Shown here one piece after another: positions 35,922 through 48,131 of a stretch of DNA of 64,000 nucleotides. Under the pieces are notes generated by a model. The model did no database searches and was not told the origin of the DNA. It saw only the letters and a program-made list of their open reading frames with translations. The translations under genes were made by a program, and so were the position numbers. Position 1 is the stretch's first letter, and the number at the start of each line of letters is the position of its first letter. The DNA is taken from assembly GCA_001600455.1 (NCBI GenBank), contig BCKC01000002.1, positions 124,001 to 188,000 on the forward strand, in the 5' to 3' direction. The DNA is from Endocalyx cinctus. Lineage: Eukaryota > Ascomycota > Sordariomycetes > Amphisphaeriales > Apiosporaceae.

Positions 35922-36716
35922 ATGGCGTGGACGAGGTCAGCGAGTAAAAATGCGGACAGAGATGTGGATATAGCCCGGGAGAAAAGAATCAGAAGGAAAG
36001 AGGACAAACTAAGTAACAGCAAGAAAAGGAACTCAGATCAAATCAAGATAAAAACGAAAACGAAAGCGAGTACGCGACCAAATCAGAGACAGGGACAGAG
36101 AAGTTCACTCCGTCGTGCTCTGAAAGAGAGTTTACTATTCGTGCGCCACTCCGAATCCGAGCTCGAACTCGAATCTACGTCTACTTTTACGACTACGAGT
36201 ACATCTTCTATCGGCGAGAGTACAAATTCTCGTATTACTCATCGTGCTACGGTCCCTACGGTAAACGTACAAAAAGAAAAGCTGAAAAGTCCCCCACGCC
36301 TACCAAAGCCCGTATCAGCAACAACCGTCACTACAGCCACCCACGCCTGTTCCTACCCCTTGTCCTCCACACTATCAGCTTCTGCGTATTCAAATACACG
36401 TGAAAAGAGAAGAGGGAAAAATTGGTACGGGGTTAAAGCCATCGTAGCCGAGGCTGGTAATAGAGCGGGAGGCTTTCATTACCTGGTAGAGTGGGAGGGT
36501 CGGGATCCGAAGACTGGGAGGAGCTGGCCTTTTGAATGGGTGAGTTTCCTTCTCCTCTATATGTTATGTGCGAATTTTCTCCTCGCTAGAGAAGATACAG
36601 AAAGTTACTAGGCTAGAATATAGAAAAGCTCACCTAGTACTTAGGTCTCGGCGAAAGATGTATCTGCTGCCGCCATCAGGGAGTGGATTAAGGGGGAGAG
36701 TAAGGAGGATGATTAG
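35922..36716 (+). CDS. Short chromodomain protein
   Basis: Two exons: 35922-36539 and 36645-36716, with a 105-bp intron (GTGAGT donor, TTAG acceptor); product 229 aa. Without splicing the frame would run into the intron and lose the domain end. The N-terminal 160 residues are basic and Ser/Thr-rich, probably disordered. Residues about 165-225 form a chromodomain: NWYGVKAIVAEAGNR, FHYLVEWEG, then RSWPFEW joined to VSAKDVSAAAIREW from exon 2. Aromatic residues for a methyl-lysine cage are present (W168/Y169 region, W of LVEWEG, W of PFEW). Fungal homologues with this domain are often much larger, whereas this one ends directly after it. It may therefore be a truncated paralogue. Nuclear location and histone-tail binding are inferred from the domain. 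Confidence 0.72.
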
Positions 36717-36966
36717 GATAATTTTTTTTTTTAATATAAGGAATAAAGTTTGAGGATAGCTTTATTGCGATACGAATTATTCATTTTACTAGTATGACAG
36801 AGCGACAGAAAATTCGGGGTGGCCTCACGACTTGATAACACCTGATGTTATCTTAGGTGAAAAACGAGCGATTTGAGTTGATGCAAATTATGAGCATAAT
36901 ATAGAAGACACGGTACTCCTTATAAATCTCGCATTACGAAGGACGGATTCGTATGGAACTAATGCC

Positions 36967-38811
36967 TCATATTGGAACCTTTGACGCCACCCCCCTCCAG
37001 AAGTCGCATCTCTGGCTGAATCGATCAATTTTAGCAGTCGTAAATCCCTCGTCATTTATGATCCATTCCTCGCCATTTCTGAGACCGGGTACGCTGGCTA
37101 TGCTCTCTTCTGTGAGTTTTAACGCGTTGGTATCACCTGTCATGAAAAATGAGGCCATCGCTCCTGGTATGGATGATTAGCGTTAATAACGGCTCTGCAG
37201 GTAGTGAACACGTACCTGCATATCCCCTGTAATGCAACGGATCGGTTTCCTGCGCTGTATTGATGGTATTCCACTGCACGGTTTATCAGTATATATATAG
37301 ATACCCCTATAAATGAAAACAGCACTAACCCAATAAACGTCCGATGCATGTTGAGCCGGCGGAATCGTGTACTCTCCCAGCCACGCTCCTCCGGACGCGT
37401 TATCGACCATCCAATAAGACGGACACGCAAGCACAGAATCTCTATATATCAAACCAGCCCGCGTGTACGTGTCGTCGTAACTCGAGATGCCTTCGGTGCT
37501 TCCTACGGCCGGGTATATCTCCTTAAGTCGGGCTAAATCCTGATCCGAGAAGTCTGGTAGGTACCCCGCTAACCACTCGTCGAATGAAGCCAGTGATAAA
37601 TTGAACGCAGGACTGCCGATAGACGTTGAGCTTGCCAGTCCGCTCGGTACGAAACTCTCTCCTTCGTGGGTGTTGTACATGGCGAACCCATTTTCGATGT
37701 TGTTCGCAAGGATCTTCTCCGTCGCCGGGCCCGACGAAAGCGGCTTCGTTAAGAAGTCTTCGTCTATCACCGGTCCCCATTCAAACGTGGACGTGGTATA
37801 CTTATGGCTATCAACGATAACCAAGCTCGCGTCACGGATCGCTTGGACGTCGACGCTTTTCAGGCACCGCAAACTATTCGGACCGGCGCACCCGGTCAGG
37901 TTCGCGAGCGCGTCGTATCGCCACTGGGCCTCGGGCGCGTCCACGGCGTAAGTCTTGGGCCAAAACGGGCTGCTCGCTAACGCTCTCGCGAACAGGGGCT
38001 CGTCCTTGCGCGCGATCGTCTGCGCCAGGACGCTGCCGCCGCCCGCGCTCTGGCCCCAGATCGTGACCCGCTCGGGATCCCCGCCGAAGTGGTGGATATA
38101 CTTCTTCGTCCACTTGAGGGCCATTTCCTGGTCGCGCAGCCCCGCGTTGGCATCGGAGGAAGGGTCCTCCGCCACTTCCTTGCCCGGCAGGAACCCGAAC
38201 GCGTTAATCCGGTAGTTGGGATACACGAAGATCATGTCGCTCGACGTGGACACGTTGAGGATGGGGTAGGCGGAGGGCGGGACGGTGAATGCGGCCGAGC
38301 CTTGGATGAACCCGCCGCCGTAAAAGGTCACGACCACGGGGCGCAGCGGTTGCCCTCGGGTCCAGGGACGGCTGTAAAGCCCTAGGTAGAGGCAGTCCTC
38401 GGTTCCATTGACCTAGGGTAGACGCGGGTATGAATTATATATGCTAAGGCGAACGGATAGGGCCTACTTACCGTCCTCTGTGGACACATATCAAAAGTTT
38501 GACTTGAATCATATGTCGTTCCATTGGGTATGGGTAGAGGCGGCTGAGGGGCCCGAAACCTATGCGTCAATTAGACATCACCGCGAATCGTGGATAGTAG
38601 ATGGATGACTCGATTACCAGGATACTCACCTATTCTGACCAGTGGGAGGAGCCGCAAATGGGATTTTCTGCCAGTACGAGATGTTGTATTCGGCAGAGTA
38701 CGCCCCCGCAAAGGTGCCATAGTCTAGTGTTGCTATGAGATCTTGGGGTCTTTCTACCGTCATCAAAGTAGTGAAGAGCCATGTTATTACGTTCCTTCGT
38801 GTGAAGAACAT
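36967..38811 (-). CDS. Secreted type-B carboxylesterase/lipase
   Basis: Five exons: 38811-38630, 38559-38472, 38412-37330, 37273-37216 and 37163-36967. Introns are 70, 59, 56 and 52 bp; product 535 aa with all phases consistent. The ATG at 38811 has A at -3 and is followed by a short hydrophobic stretch (VITWLFTTLMTV) that can act as a signal peptide. Family landmarks are SEDCLYL-like TEDCLYL (95-101), the oxyanion YGGGF (about 121-125), the nucleophile elbow GQSAGGGS with Ser at about 212, an acidic residue in NTHEGESF, and the catalytic His in QHASDVYW (about 445). Several N-x-S/T sites fit secretion. Such enzymes hydrolyse carboxylic esters, including plant-derived ones; the substrate cannot be told. 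GC-rich codon use distinguishes it from its AT-rich surroundings. Confidence 0.9.
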
Positions 38812-41416
38812 CTTGATTTGGATGTGAATAGAAGGATATTTACGCGGAAGACATAGGTCGCCATGATACAAACAGTCATGTTTTCCACCTTGATTAATTT
38901 AATTCTCTTGTATGTATCACACCAATTTACGGACCTGACTCCACAGTCCAGCGCCTTGATTTTGTATGTAGCTCACGATGCAACCCCATGGTTAATTAGC
39001 CGACGGGGTAGGTATTACCTACCCATCATGGTGAGTGTAAGCTCGAAGTCGGGGTAAATACTGGAGAAATTTGGAGACGCCAATCAATTCTTCTACTTAA
39101 GCGAAAGGGCAAGGTCAGCGCGTGGAGGTCAACTCGAATTCGAGTTCGTAACTGTAACATTACCCCGAAGCTGCTCCAAAACGTTGGTAGAGAGGTTTAA
39201 CCTAGCTAGTTGTATTAGGTATGCCGTATTAGCGACGGGTATCACCATCTATGACACCATATTAATCCAAGCAACGAGACATCTTTAGAACCTATAGATA
39301 ACTTTGATAGCACTCTGGGGTGTATACAGGGCTTAACTAAGGAAGGGAGTCATCTCGATTCTCCCTTTATCCATCTGCTCCATACTAATATAAGCTGCTC
39401 TAGATTGCTTCAATAATATAGTAAGAATAAGTGCCGTCAAAGGCCCACGCTCCAGGCTTGTCGCCAACTATCGTTACTTTCGCCCTCTCTAGGGATTCAT
39501 TTTCATTCAACGGTCGTACTGAGTTATACTCTAAGCTCGTTCGGTGATCATGTGTAGAAATCACTCAGCTTCGCCTTGCTCAGGGTTACCGCAAAGCCTC
39601 ATATCGCTGCGAAGCGCCAAATTCGTATCACCGCCAGCGGCCAAGGTTGGTGTTTGGTTGTGCAGTAATTAAAGAGCTTGCCCAATGTTCTAAGACACCA
39701 ATAATTATGCCTATCATATCGCCACGGCATCGGTATCAGAGTGGTCATATTGCGGTAATGAAGGGCAGCGTCAACATTATATTGATTATCCTATAAATTT
39801 TCAACTTTCTACTCTATGGATCGTATAATTGCCTCAGTCATCTTCGTGCTTCGAACTTCTTGGTTAAGCATATTGATATATTAGCTGTCCAACAAACTTC
39901 TTTCTATATTTTGTTCGTTGAATGCCAAGAACTCCCCTCATGTCTTCGGCCTCCCTTCCCTGAGACGACTTCATTTTCAGGTGGAATATAACCATTTGCG
40001 AAACGTCACTGGAACTTCCGATTGAGGATACGCTCCTCTAATTTGAAGAAATTATTGTTAACCTTCCTGCCTCCCTCTAAGCCATCTGCACCCAAATATT
40101 GCTACACCTCGCGTTACGAAACATTGTCGATATGATAAGGTATCGCGCCTGAAAGAAGCCATAGAGGGTTAAGCAAGGTTTATTTCACTAAGATTAAAAA
40201 GATTCTGATATGGCCAGGCGAATTGCGCAGGGAATGTCATCTCATGATGCGTACGCGCTTCCTATATTGACAGGACGACGCTGAGTGGAGTTGCCGGATT
40301 ACGATCATTAGCATGCCGAAGGAAGAGAAGTGGACGAGAATCGCGATTATGAAGACGAGATATATTTGATGTGATAACGCCGGAGGGTCATCTATTAAGG
40401 CATAGTCGTTTTCATGCCCACGGAGACCAGGTTGTTGGAGCGCACTAGGTATAGTAGTTAGTATATGACAAAATTGATAATACATCAGCTTCCCCCTATC
40501 CATGCTCCAGCTACTATTATGTTGAGGTGACACACCTGCAGATTAAGCTGGCGACCATCCGCGCGGCCTACCACGATCGTTTGGAAACGTCATAGCATTA
40601 TGAGATGATTAAAATGGTACGAATTGATGCGCATCTGGCCATTTTCAGCTTGTGGTGGGTACAAGAACCCAGGCGAAATGCGGCCTGGTAAGCGTCTATC
40701 GAGCTATCTATCAAGCTGGTAATCATTCTGATTACATCGTACTAACATTCCCCCATCTGGCTTTCAGATAGACGCGGCCGCCTCTACCGTGCCTAGCTCC
40801 GTCTTTTATTTTCTTACTTGTTTCAATATCATATCAGGGTAATTCAACACACGTTTGTGTCGCTCCTTATATATATATAAAACCTCGAACTATTTTCTGC
40901 AGTTTTTTATCGAGTACTACTTTGAACGAAGTAATTAATAATTATGTCCTTTATTCCTGTTCGTTTTATTTATTCTGCGTTGCAGTCGATAGTGACATTT
41001 AATTACCTCGATTGGATACACACTTGGATCCCATTGTGCTTAAATCTCACGTAATGACGCCGAGCCAGGTAAACAGACGAATATCTTTTTGGGACTTACG
41101 GTAATCATATCGCATGGAGATCGTCGTGGATCCCTACGCTGAGTAGGGTTCAACGTCATGCTCAATGAACACCCGTTAAATCAGCTCCAATTTAAGAATC
41201 GTCAGTGGAAAATAATAAGCTTGATGGAGTATATACGTGTACTATTCGTATAATATAACATGCCTAGCAATTCTTGTAGGATCGTGGATGGTGCCGTGAG
41301 CTTACAGGGGTATTTATTAACGTATAAATTCGTGCCTCATCCACCATCTACATAGTCTCGACGCATTCTATACTTTTCCCTTTAGCTATCACACAGCAAT
41401 AGTCACATCGATCTCC
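38812..41416. other. 2.6-kb intergenic region
   Basis: No convincing gene. It separates the esterase from the cluster-like region. A minus-strand frame near 40237-40533 has one hydrophobic stretch but no good start. Confidence 0.45.
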
Positions 41417-43146
41417 ATGTCGAACTCATTTAGCTTCCCAAGTGGCCTTCCACCGCCTGAGAGAATCCCAATTTACGAAGCAGGGTGCGACGGTTTTACT
41501 AAAGCAACAGCCCGATGGAACGTCTACAAGTCGCCCACCTTTGTAGCGGCGACTACGCCATCAACTCCGGAGGAAGTGGCTAAAATGGTAAAAGCATTAC
41601 GACAATACTAGCTTTAAGGTGAGCATGGCTAAATTTAAGTGACGTCTAGGTTCAATTCGCAAGGTCCGCGAATATCCCATTTCTGGCTACCAGTGGTCGC
41701 CATGGCTATGGAACAGCACTGGGGGGACTCAAAAACGGGTTAGCTATCGACCTGAGCCTAATGAAATCAATAACAATCGACAAATCGGTCGCTACTGTGA
41801 CAGTTGCTCCTGGAGTGCTGATAGGTGAGATTGCCCAGGCTGTACACAAAGCCGGGTATCAAATTCGTGAGTGGTGGTACTCTGTTACATTCTGAAGTCG
41901 TTAGCTAGTTAGCATATGTTAACTCTCTGCCGAAGCTATTGGTTCTTGCCCAGATGTTGGGTTTATCGGCGCAACGCTCGGCGGCGGTGTCGGGTTCTTC
42001 CAGGGGATGTTCGGATTGATCATAGACTCTTTGATATCCGTGGAGCTAGTGACGGCCGAAGGACAGATCATTGAAGCATCGCGGGAATCAAACCCTGACC
42101 TGTTTTGGGCCATTCGCGGTGCTGGCTTCAACTTTGGAATTATCGTTTCGGCAACATATCGGATGCATCAACCGATAAATGGTGGCCAGGTCTTCACAGT
42201 GGATATGGCCTTTCCTGCCAGTATGAAATCAGCTTATTTTGACGCTTTAATGGATTTCGAGAATATGCCTGCTGAGCTAGGAATTTCTACTGCAATTGTA
42301 TGGGAGCCCAATTCCAATTCGGTAAGTATAGAAATCGAGTTCAAATGGCTTCCTGCTTATAAGCTGACCATTCAATATGAAGACACAAGCCGTTGCTACA
42401 CTCGTATATACTGGTACAGAGTCCGAGGCACGAAAGGTGATGGCACCATTTTTCGATCTTAACCCCCCAATAGTGCGCGCAAGTACAGTGCCATTTAGCG
42501 AGATGCCGTATGTAATCGTCTTTGGTCTGGTCACTATCCTTTCAAAACCAGGAGGAGTACATTCCATATTTTCGAATAATATTCGGAAATTCTCCGCTTC
42601 GGCGTTTAACTCTGCTTTCGACAAGCTTGACGCTTTTTATCGTGCAAATCCCGCCGGTCGTGTCGGCACCGCCCTATTGGAAACTTTCTCTAGCCACGCC
42701 GCTGGATCAATTCTTAATGAGACCACGGCGTATCCTTGGAGAGATGCCAAGGGTAATTTGTAAGTGAAGCCACATATTTTATCTGAAATTTCTCAGAAGA
42801 GCCTCAACCAATATGTCCAAGATGTTAATAATAAGACGTCTTGAAAAATGTTGTGTGACAATATCTTGCTGATTATTCTCTCTATAGGTTATTTCAAATG
42901 GGATGGCCGGAACTCGGTAACCCTGTTGAGAAGGCAGCGAATAATCTAGCCCGAGAGCTACGCTCAGACTTCGTTGCCACGTCAGGATATGCAGATTTAG
43001 CCGTGTATGTAAGTTATGCACACGGCGACGAGACTTTGGAGCAAATATATGGTAAGGAGAAACTGTCGCGACTGGTGGCTTTGAAGCAGAAATGGGACCC
43101 AGACAATGTCTTCAGGTTCAACAACGGCCTGCCAGTTACTCTATGA
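41417..43146 (+). CDS. FAD-linked oxidoreductase (BBE / FAD_binding_4 type)
   Basis: Five exons: 41417-41587, 41650-41866, 41936-42321, 42383-42759 and 42888-43146. Introns are 62, 69, 61 and 128 bp; product 469 aa. The FAD_binding_4 domain runs from about residue 40 to 215 with SGRHGYGTALGGL, where His75 is the usual covalent FAD attachment site. It continues with IGSCPDVGFIGATLGGG, whose Cys134 fits the second covalent site of bicovalent flavoenzymes. The C-terminal BBE motif is WDPDNVFRFNNGLP. No clear signal peptide is seen, so it may be cytosolic, unlike many secreted members. These enzymes oxidise alcohols, amines or carbon-carbon bonds using oxygen and are common tailoring enzymes in fungal metabolite clusters. 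The first intron has a weak GTAAAA donor. It is the left member of the cluster-like region. Confidence 0.88.
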
Positions 43147-44092
43147 TGGAAGAATGTAGCATAATTTACATTCCCACATTCGTATAGTATCATAATGTTA
43201 GAGCTTATGAATATATTGAATTAGGGCTTAAGGCATTATCTATTTCTACGAATCGAACGGGAGCTTGGCACCTTATTTATAATGCTTCCTGAGCTGGTAA
43301 TATATAATTACGGGATTAGTTAATCTCTCAGACCGGGTCAGTAAGCTTGACTCTACCCCTTAATTTTACGTCTCCGATACCAGGTCCCATTCAGTCCCAC
43401 TTCTCCGTCACATTATCAAAGTGTTGGAAAATTTTATGGAAGCGGTAAACTTTATAAGAATTAGTTATTCCAAAAAGTGAGACCTTAGGAAATTTAAAAT
43501 AGGGAAACATATTATGATGCTAAAACTTTGTGTTGAGACATACTTTCCTAACGTGCTTTGGTCGAAACTTAGGGTCTATCGCCTAATAGTTGATGTTATA
43601 GTATGGCTGATGTGTGAAGAATTATAACTAAGTGAGAAGAGGTCTAAATTCTTAACTATTTGAACTATAATGTGTTATGTTGAATAATTTCTATATACGA
43701 AAGGAGAGGCATGTTTTGGTGTGAATGTTAGTTATATTACCAATTTCCATGTAGTTGTGATCAGCCTTGCGCAACACCAGTGTCCTTCAAAAGACTTCTA
43801 AACAATAAGTCCGGCGACTATGTGCACTTTCATACAAATGTCTCATTACGGTTACTCTTGTGCCCTGAAATATTAGAGCTTAAGAGAGAAAAGACTTCGA
43901 AAATTTTCATGTTCATATATTGAAACAAACCACCTAAACATAGGGAAATATCAAACTAATGTACCAAGAAAATACAACTGTTATATGTACAAAAATTGAT
44001 TAGAACGTCATAATAATAGTGAACAGAAAGGGGCCCATAAACGTGATAATAAGACTTTGAATTTGGGTACGTAAAGAGAGTAATAATAGTAT
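43147..44092. other. Intergenic region, AT-rich
   Basis: Convergent 3' flanks of the FAD oxidase and the membrane-protein gene. No gene is seen. Confidence 0.5.
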
Positions 44093-45405
44093 TCAATAGC
44101 GTAAAATCTTGTTCTTCCCGAAGAGCTTCCAAGCGGTAGCCCCAACATTATGCATCCAAACCACATCGGGGTTTAAGACCATGACGTATATAATTATTAA
44201 GAACGCGATGGTGAGATTTATATCAAGGATTACGCGATATAGGGACCAACCGCGAAATCTGGGGATCACTGCAGATATAGTGGCGTACATGTACCAATAA
44301 AACCAGAGATCAGGGTGACGGGCCATTGGACTGTAAGGTTTACGGATGAATTCTGGAATTTCGTTAATGCTGAAGTAGGCCATAAAAGTAAGGTAACCAC
44401 CAATAATTACAACCCAGAAACGCAGAGTTCTTTCAATGGTAGTGAAATGATCCTTGATGGAAATGTTGGAGATAACACAAAGTAAATGAAACCAACCCCA
44501 GACTAGATAAACAGAAGAGAGCAAGGCAGAACCGTTATCCAGGAATTCGATCATGTTTAAGATATTAGAGTTCGGTTTTGTATCTGAAGAAGAACGGTGG
44601 TTATCATTTATAAATAATTGGTCTAGAGATGGGGATAAACGTGTGCGGATAGCACTATATTTATATTCGTTTCACCCAGTTGAGATAAATGAGTTAGAAA
44701 GATTAATGTTTCAAAACTTATGTGATTCTATTGTAACAATTCTCTTTGAACCTGAACATTTATTCCTATTGTTGTTTTCCTTTATTAGATTCGTGGTCAT
44801 TGTGATGCAAAACAATGTACTTGATCTCGATCAAAGGCGTTAATAGAAACATCATTGGACCAAAGACAGCAATGGCGTAGGATATGAACAAAAAACTCAA
44901 AACTTCTTATCAACTGAGAAACCGCTAAGTATGATATTACGTATTGTATTGTTGTGAGTTTATCCAAAGACGATTTTTTGATCTTTTCATTAAAAGTAAC
45001 GATGTCTCAATTCTCGCATTTGGTAATTATTAATATAATGCAACTTTCATGACGACGCCTTCGAAGTTAACACCGATTAATATGTTAATTATGGCTAATT
45101 ACTTGAAGGCAACTATCAAAGCAGAATCTGATTCACGCTCAGAGTTAATATGAAAGGAGTGGAGACTAGATAAACCATTATAACCAAACAGGTAATAACG
45201 GATTCGTTTTTTACCTGTATCAGTTAAAATTGTTACCCAAGAAATTTTGTAGAGGCCTATTCTGAATGTCAATCTTATCGTTATAACCTTTCCCAATTTG
45301 AGGTTTTCTTTCCATTATCACTGATATGGCATAGAACGCGGCTATTGGAGAAAAGGCATCGAAACTATACTTGAAAAGGAGTGTCCAACAAGAAAATAAG
45401 TACAT
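44093..45405 (-). CDS. Polytopic membrane protein of unknown family (gene model incomplete)
   Basis: Only the last exon is firm: 44661 or 44554 down to 44093, ending in KLFGKNKILRY. It has about four hydrophobic segments (SSVYLVWGWFHLLCVI, WVVIIGGYLTFMAYF, DLWFYWYMYATISAV, ILDINLTIAFLIIIYVMVL). Upstream minus-strand frames carry further membrane-like pieces: MYLFSCWTLLFKYSF (45405-45360) continuing to MERKPQIGKG, then across a possible intron to KKRIRYYLFGYNGLSS (about 45214-45165). Another piece, LSFLFISYAIAVFGPMMFLL, lies at about 44900-44840. Together they suggest one multi-exon protein with six or more helices. I do not recognise the family; a membrane acyltransferase or cyclase is possible but not shown. 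It follows the ATP-grasp gene on the same strand at very short distance. Confidence 0.5.
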
Positions 45406-45447
45406 AACTATCACTGAAACTCAACTCTATTCGAAGAATAAGAGCGC

Positions 45448-47481
45448 TCAGGCTTCATCTAGTATCCGTTTAGAGACGTCCCGAACTTGATAACTAATGT
45501 CCAATATGTTCCTTCTGCTAACCCTTGAATATAGCAAAATATAGGCGACCCATCCACATCCTGCTCTGGGAGAGATGACAGTACCCGGCTGCCTCAAAAA
45601 CTCCATCCTTGAGATATATTCGTGGAGTTCCGGAATTCGTTGGAGTAACTTATCGAACAAGTAATCCGGCACAAATACATTTTCACGGTGGATTGGTAAA
45701 GGTATATTTGCGCACCAGTACTGAGCCTGGCAGGCAAACGGGGTTGATAAAGCACGAAAGCGCTCGCCATCACCTAATGCTCGGAGTATTTGAAGCCCGG
45801 CAAAATCAATCCCATAGGTATAGAGGGTAGAAAAAACACAGTGCAGGCCTGGAGATCGAGCGTTCACTTCTATGAGAAAAACGCTTGGGCAGTCATCCAC
45901 CTGAGTATTGCGGACAAGATCTAGGATGCCATCATCTTCTTCATAGCGCTTGGATGAGTTTCGTACTCGCGCTTCCACATGAAAGACTCCTGATCGGAAT
46001 CCTAATTGTAGAAGGGATTGGTATAAGGATGTACGAATGAGCTCCAACTCTTTAGGGTCCAGTCCACTTGATGAAAGCATGATAGTCTCGGCGAAATTGT
46101 CAGAAATTGTTGCCCCTCTTGCGTCCGCTGGAGATGGAAAGTCATCTGATATCTCGCTAAAGAGAAGTTTTCCATCCCAGAGAACGAAATTGGCATCCAC
46201 CTCAGGACCTTCAACATATGTTTCGAGTAAGAATCCATACTGCGAAAGGTCATCTTCTTCTAGTTGACGTATGGCTTGGCTCATGTTGCAATGGTTGTTT
46301 ACCTTCCTAACTCCCTTGGAACCACCCCCTCTACACGGTTTGATGATCACAGGGTATTGCAAATCGCTCAGCTTTCCAGTCATAAACGAATCACGAAGCT
46401 GCACAGTATTCTCATACTGTAGAACCTGAATGCCGGGACTTTCGATTAACTTGCGAGTCTCATCTTTTTGGTGTGCCTGTAAGACTGATCGTGAAGGTTC
46501 AGTTGGAAGCTTCAATATTTCCGCTGCGTGGGCGGTTGGGACCACGTATTGGTCTGTAAACGTGGTAATTGCATCGACTGCGCGTCCTTCCAGAGCTACG
46601 ACAATTCTCGGCACAAGACCACTATCGTTCGTCATATCGATAGCAATGAAATCATCCCGGAGCGAGGAGCATGTCTCCACTTCAAGCCAATGTCCTGGGG
46701 AATCAATAATAATTACTGATATACCGAGGGCCTTAGCAGCATCCAAGGGGCCTTCGGCACCGTATGCCCCTCTTTTCTTGTCAAATATGGGGAGGCCACC
46801 GATGAGGGCCAAGGTGCGAGTAGTTGGCTTGATAGGGAGTATCCAATCAAAAGAGAGGCGAAGTTTCAGGTCCTTTTCTAACAGCCTTAGTGTCTCGTAC
46901 TGAGATCTGGAAGACTGTGTAGCAAGTAGTGCGCCAGGACTGCTCGATAATAAGGTAAGGAGGCCTGTTTCCCCAGCTATTGGAGTCGGAATGAAATGAC
47001 TATCGGGTGCTCCGAACTGGACAATCGACTCAACATATTTGGAATGTCGCATCCTCAGCTCAAGTATATCGCTTCTGCAGAGGTATCCATTTTTGGCAAC
47101 AAGAACCACCTTTAGGGCTACGTGTCTCTCTTTCGGTATCGCCTGGACAGTAAAGCATGCATGAGCTAGTTTCTCAAGTGCGGCGCTATTGGCAAATGGG
47201 ATAGGAGAATTCTGGATATTGACTTCATCGATCGAAGAGGAGGGGTCAATATTCAACAAAAGGTCTAAGCTGTGATAGAATTGCCCCTCATGTGCATCTG
47301 CAGTTGGTTTCATGAGCTTCCAAAAACAGCAGACCTTCACGGGGACTATTAATATCCAAGTCAGTATTACTCAACGCTAATCGTAGGAATGATCAATCAG
47401 TTTACCTGCGGGGCTTTGAAGGTAAACCAAAAAGGACTCAAAAAGAAGGTCTTCCTGATTAATAGGGGTATTGATATCCAT
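45448..47481 (-). CDS. ATP-grasp ligase (amino-acid/peptide ligase type)
   Basis: Two exons: 47481-47406 and 47345-45448, with a 60-bp intron; product 657 aa. The small first exon supplies the ATG (MDINTPINQEDLLFESF) that the long second exon lacks. Residues 1-200 are a poorly conserved N-terminal region. A Rossmann-like pre-ATP-grasp part includes ALIGGLPIFDKK. The ATP-grasp fold spans about residues 300-560, with VIIKPCRGGGSKGVRKV as the ATP-binding loop (364-371), LLETYVEGPEVDANF (398-412) and the metal-binding FLIEVNARSPG (about 516-525). Such enzymes form acyl-phosphates and make amide or ester bonds, as in carnosine synthase and bacterial L-amino-acid ligases. No NRPS or carrier domain lies nearby, so it may be the bond-forming enzyme of the cluster. 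It is divergent from the PTR transporter across 650 bp. Confidence 0.88.
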
Positions 47482-48131
47482 AACTAGAAGACAGCCTAGT
47501 TTTACCTCAATTCAAAGAGAAAGAAAATAGTACGCTGAAAAGTTGAGTGGCTCAACAGATTGGTTTTCCGGATTTATTGGAGTACAGATTCGCCTTAAGG
47601 CTTGTTTATGCCTGAAAGATGATGGATTATGGAGCAAGAAGGGTGCAATGGTACAGATAGATACTTAAGTATACAGAGATGTCCAACCATCAATACATCT
47701 TTAATTACCCCTTATCATTATCCCTAGCCTCCAAATCTGTCTGCAGGGGTATTATGACCTCTCCTATGCTATTCATTGTAGTGTAACCACACCTGCCCGT
47801 TTCACGCTGTGCTAACAGCATACCAATGCATTATCAGTGCCATTACCAGGCGAGAAAAGGGATATGTGATCCAGACTGAGTAGACTCTTATCATCGTATA
47901 TCGCTTTCAGTATTTGACATTTCCTCGGCCATTTACGTAAGAATAATCCCTGGTCAGGTGCAGTGAAGTTGACTGATTGAGATATCACTCTATTTCTCTT
48001 ATGGAAAATGTCGTATTGGCCATGATATTCCGCTGATGATAATTACAAATCCACCGGAAAGTAGTTATCAATCAACTTCATTGAGTACGAAATAACGCAA
48101 ATTTTATTCTCCTCTCCAGTATTCAAGCGAT
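47482..48131. promoter_or_regulatory. Bidirectional promoter region, ATP-grasp / PTR transporter
   Basis: 650 bp between two divergent start codons. No TATA box is obvious at either end and no repeated operator-like motif was identified. Shared control is inferred from the arrangement. Confidence 0.5.

Noticed and set aside
40237..40533. Minus-strand frame with one membrane-like segment (YLVFIIAILVHFSSFGMLMIV)
   Set aside because: It lacks a proper start and has no recognisable neighbouring exon; one hydrophobic stretch in AT-rich DNA is weak evidence.
44553..44843. Plus-strand 96-codon frame with protein-like composition
   Set aside because: It overlaps probable intron and exon sequence of the minus-strand membrane protein and has no family match; kept only as an alternative.
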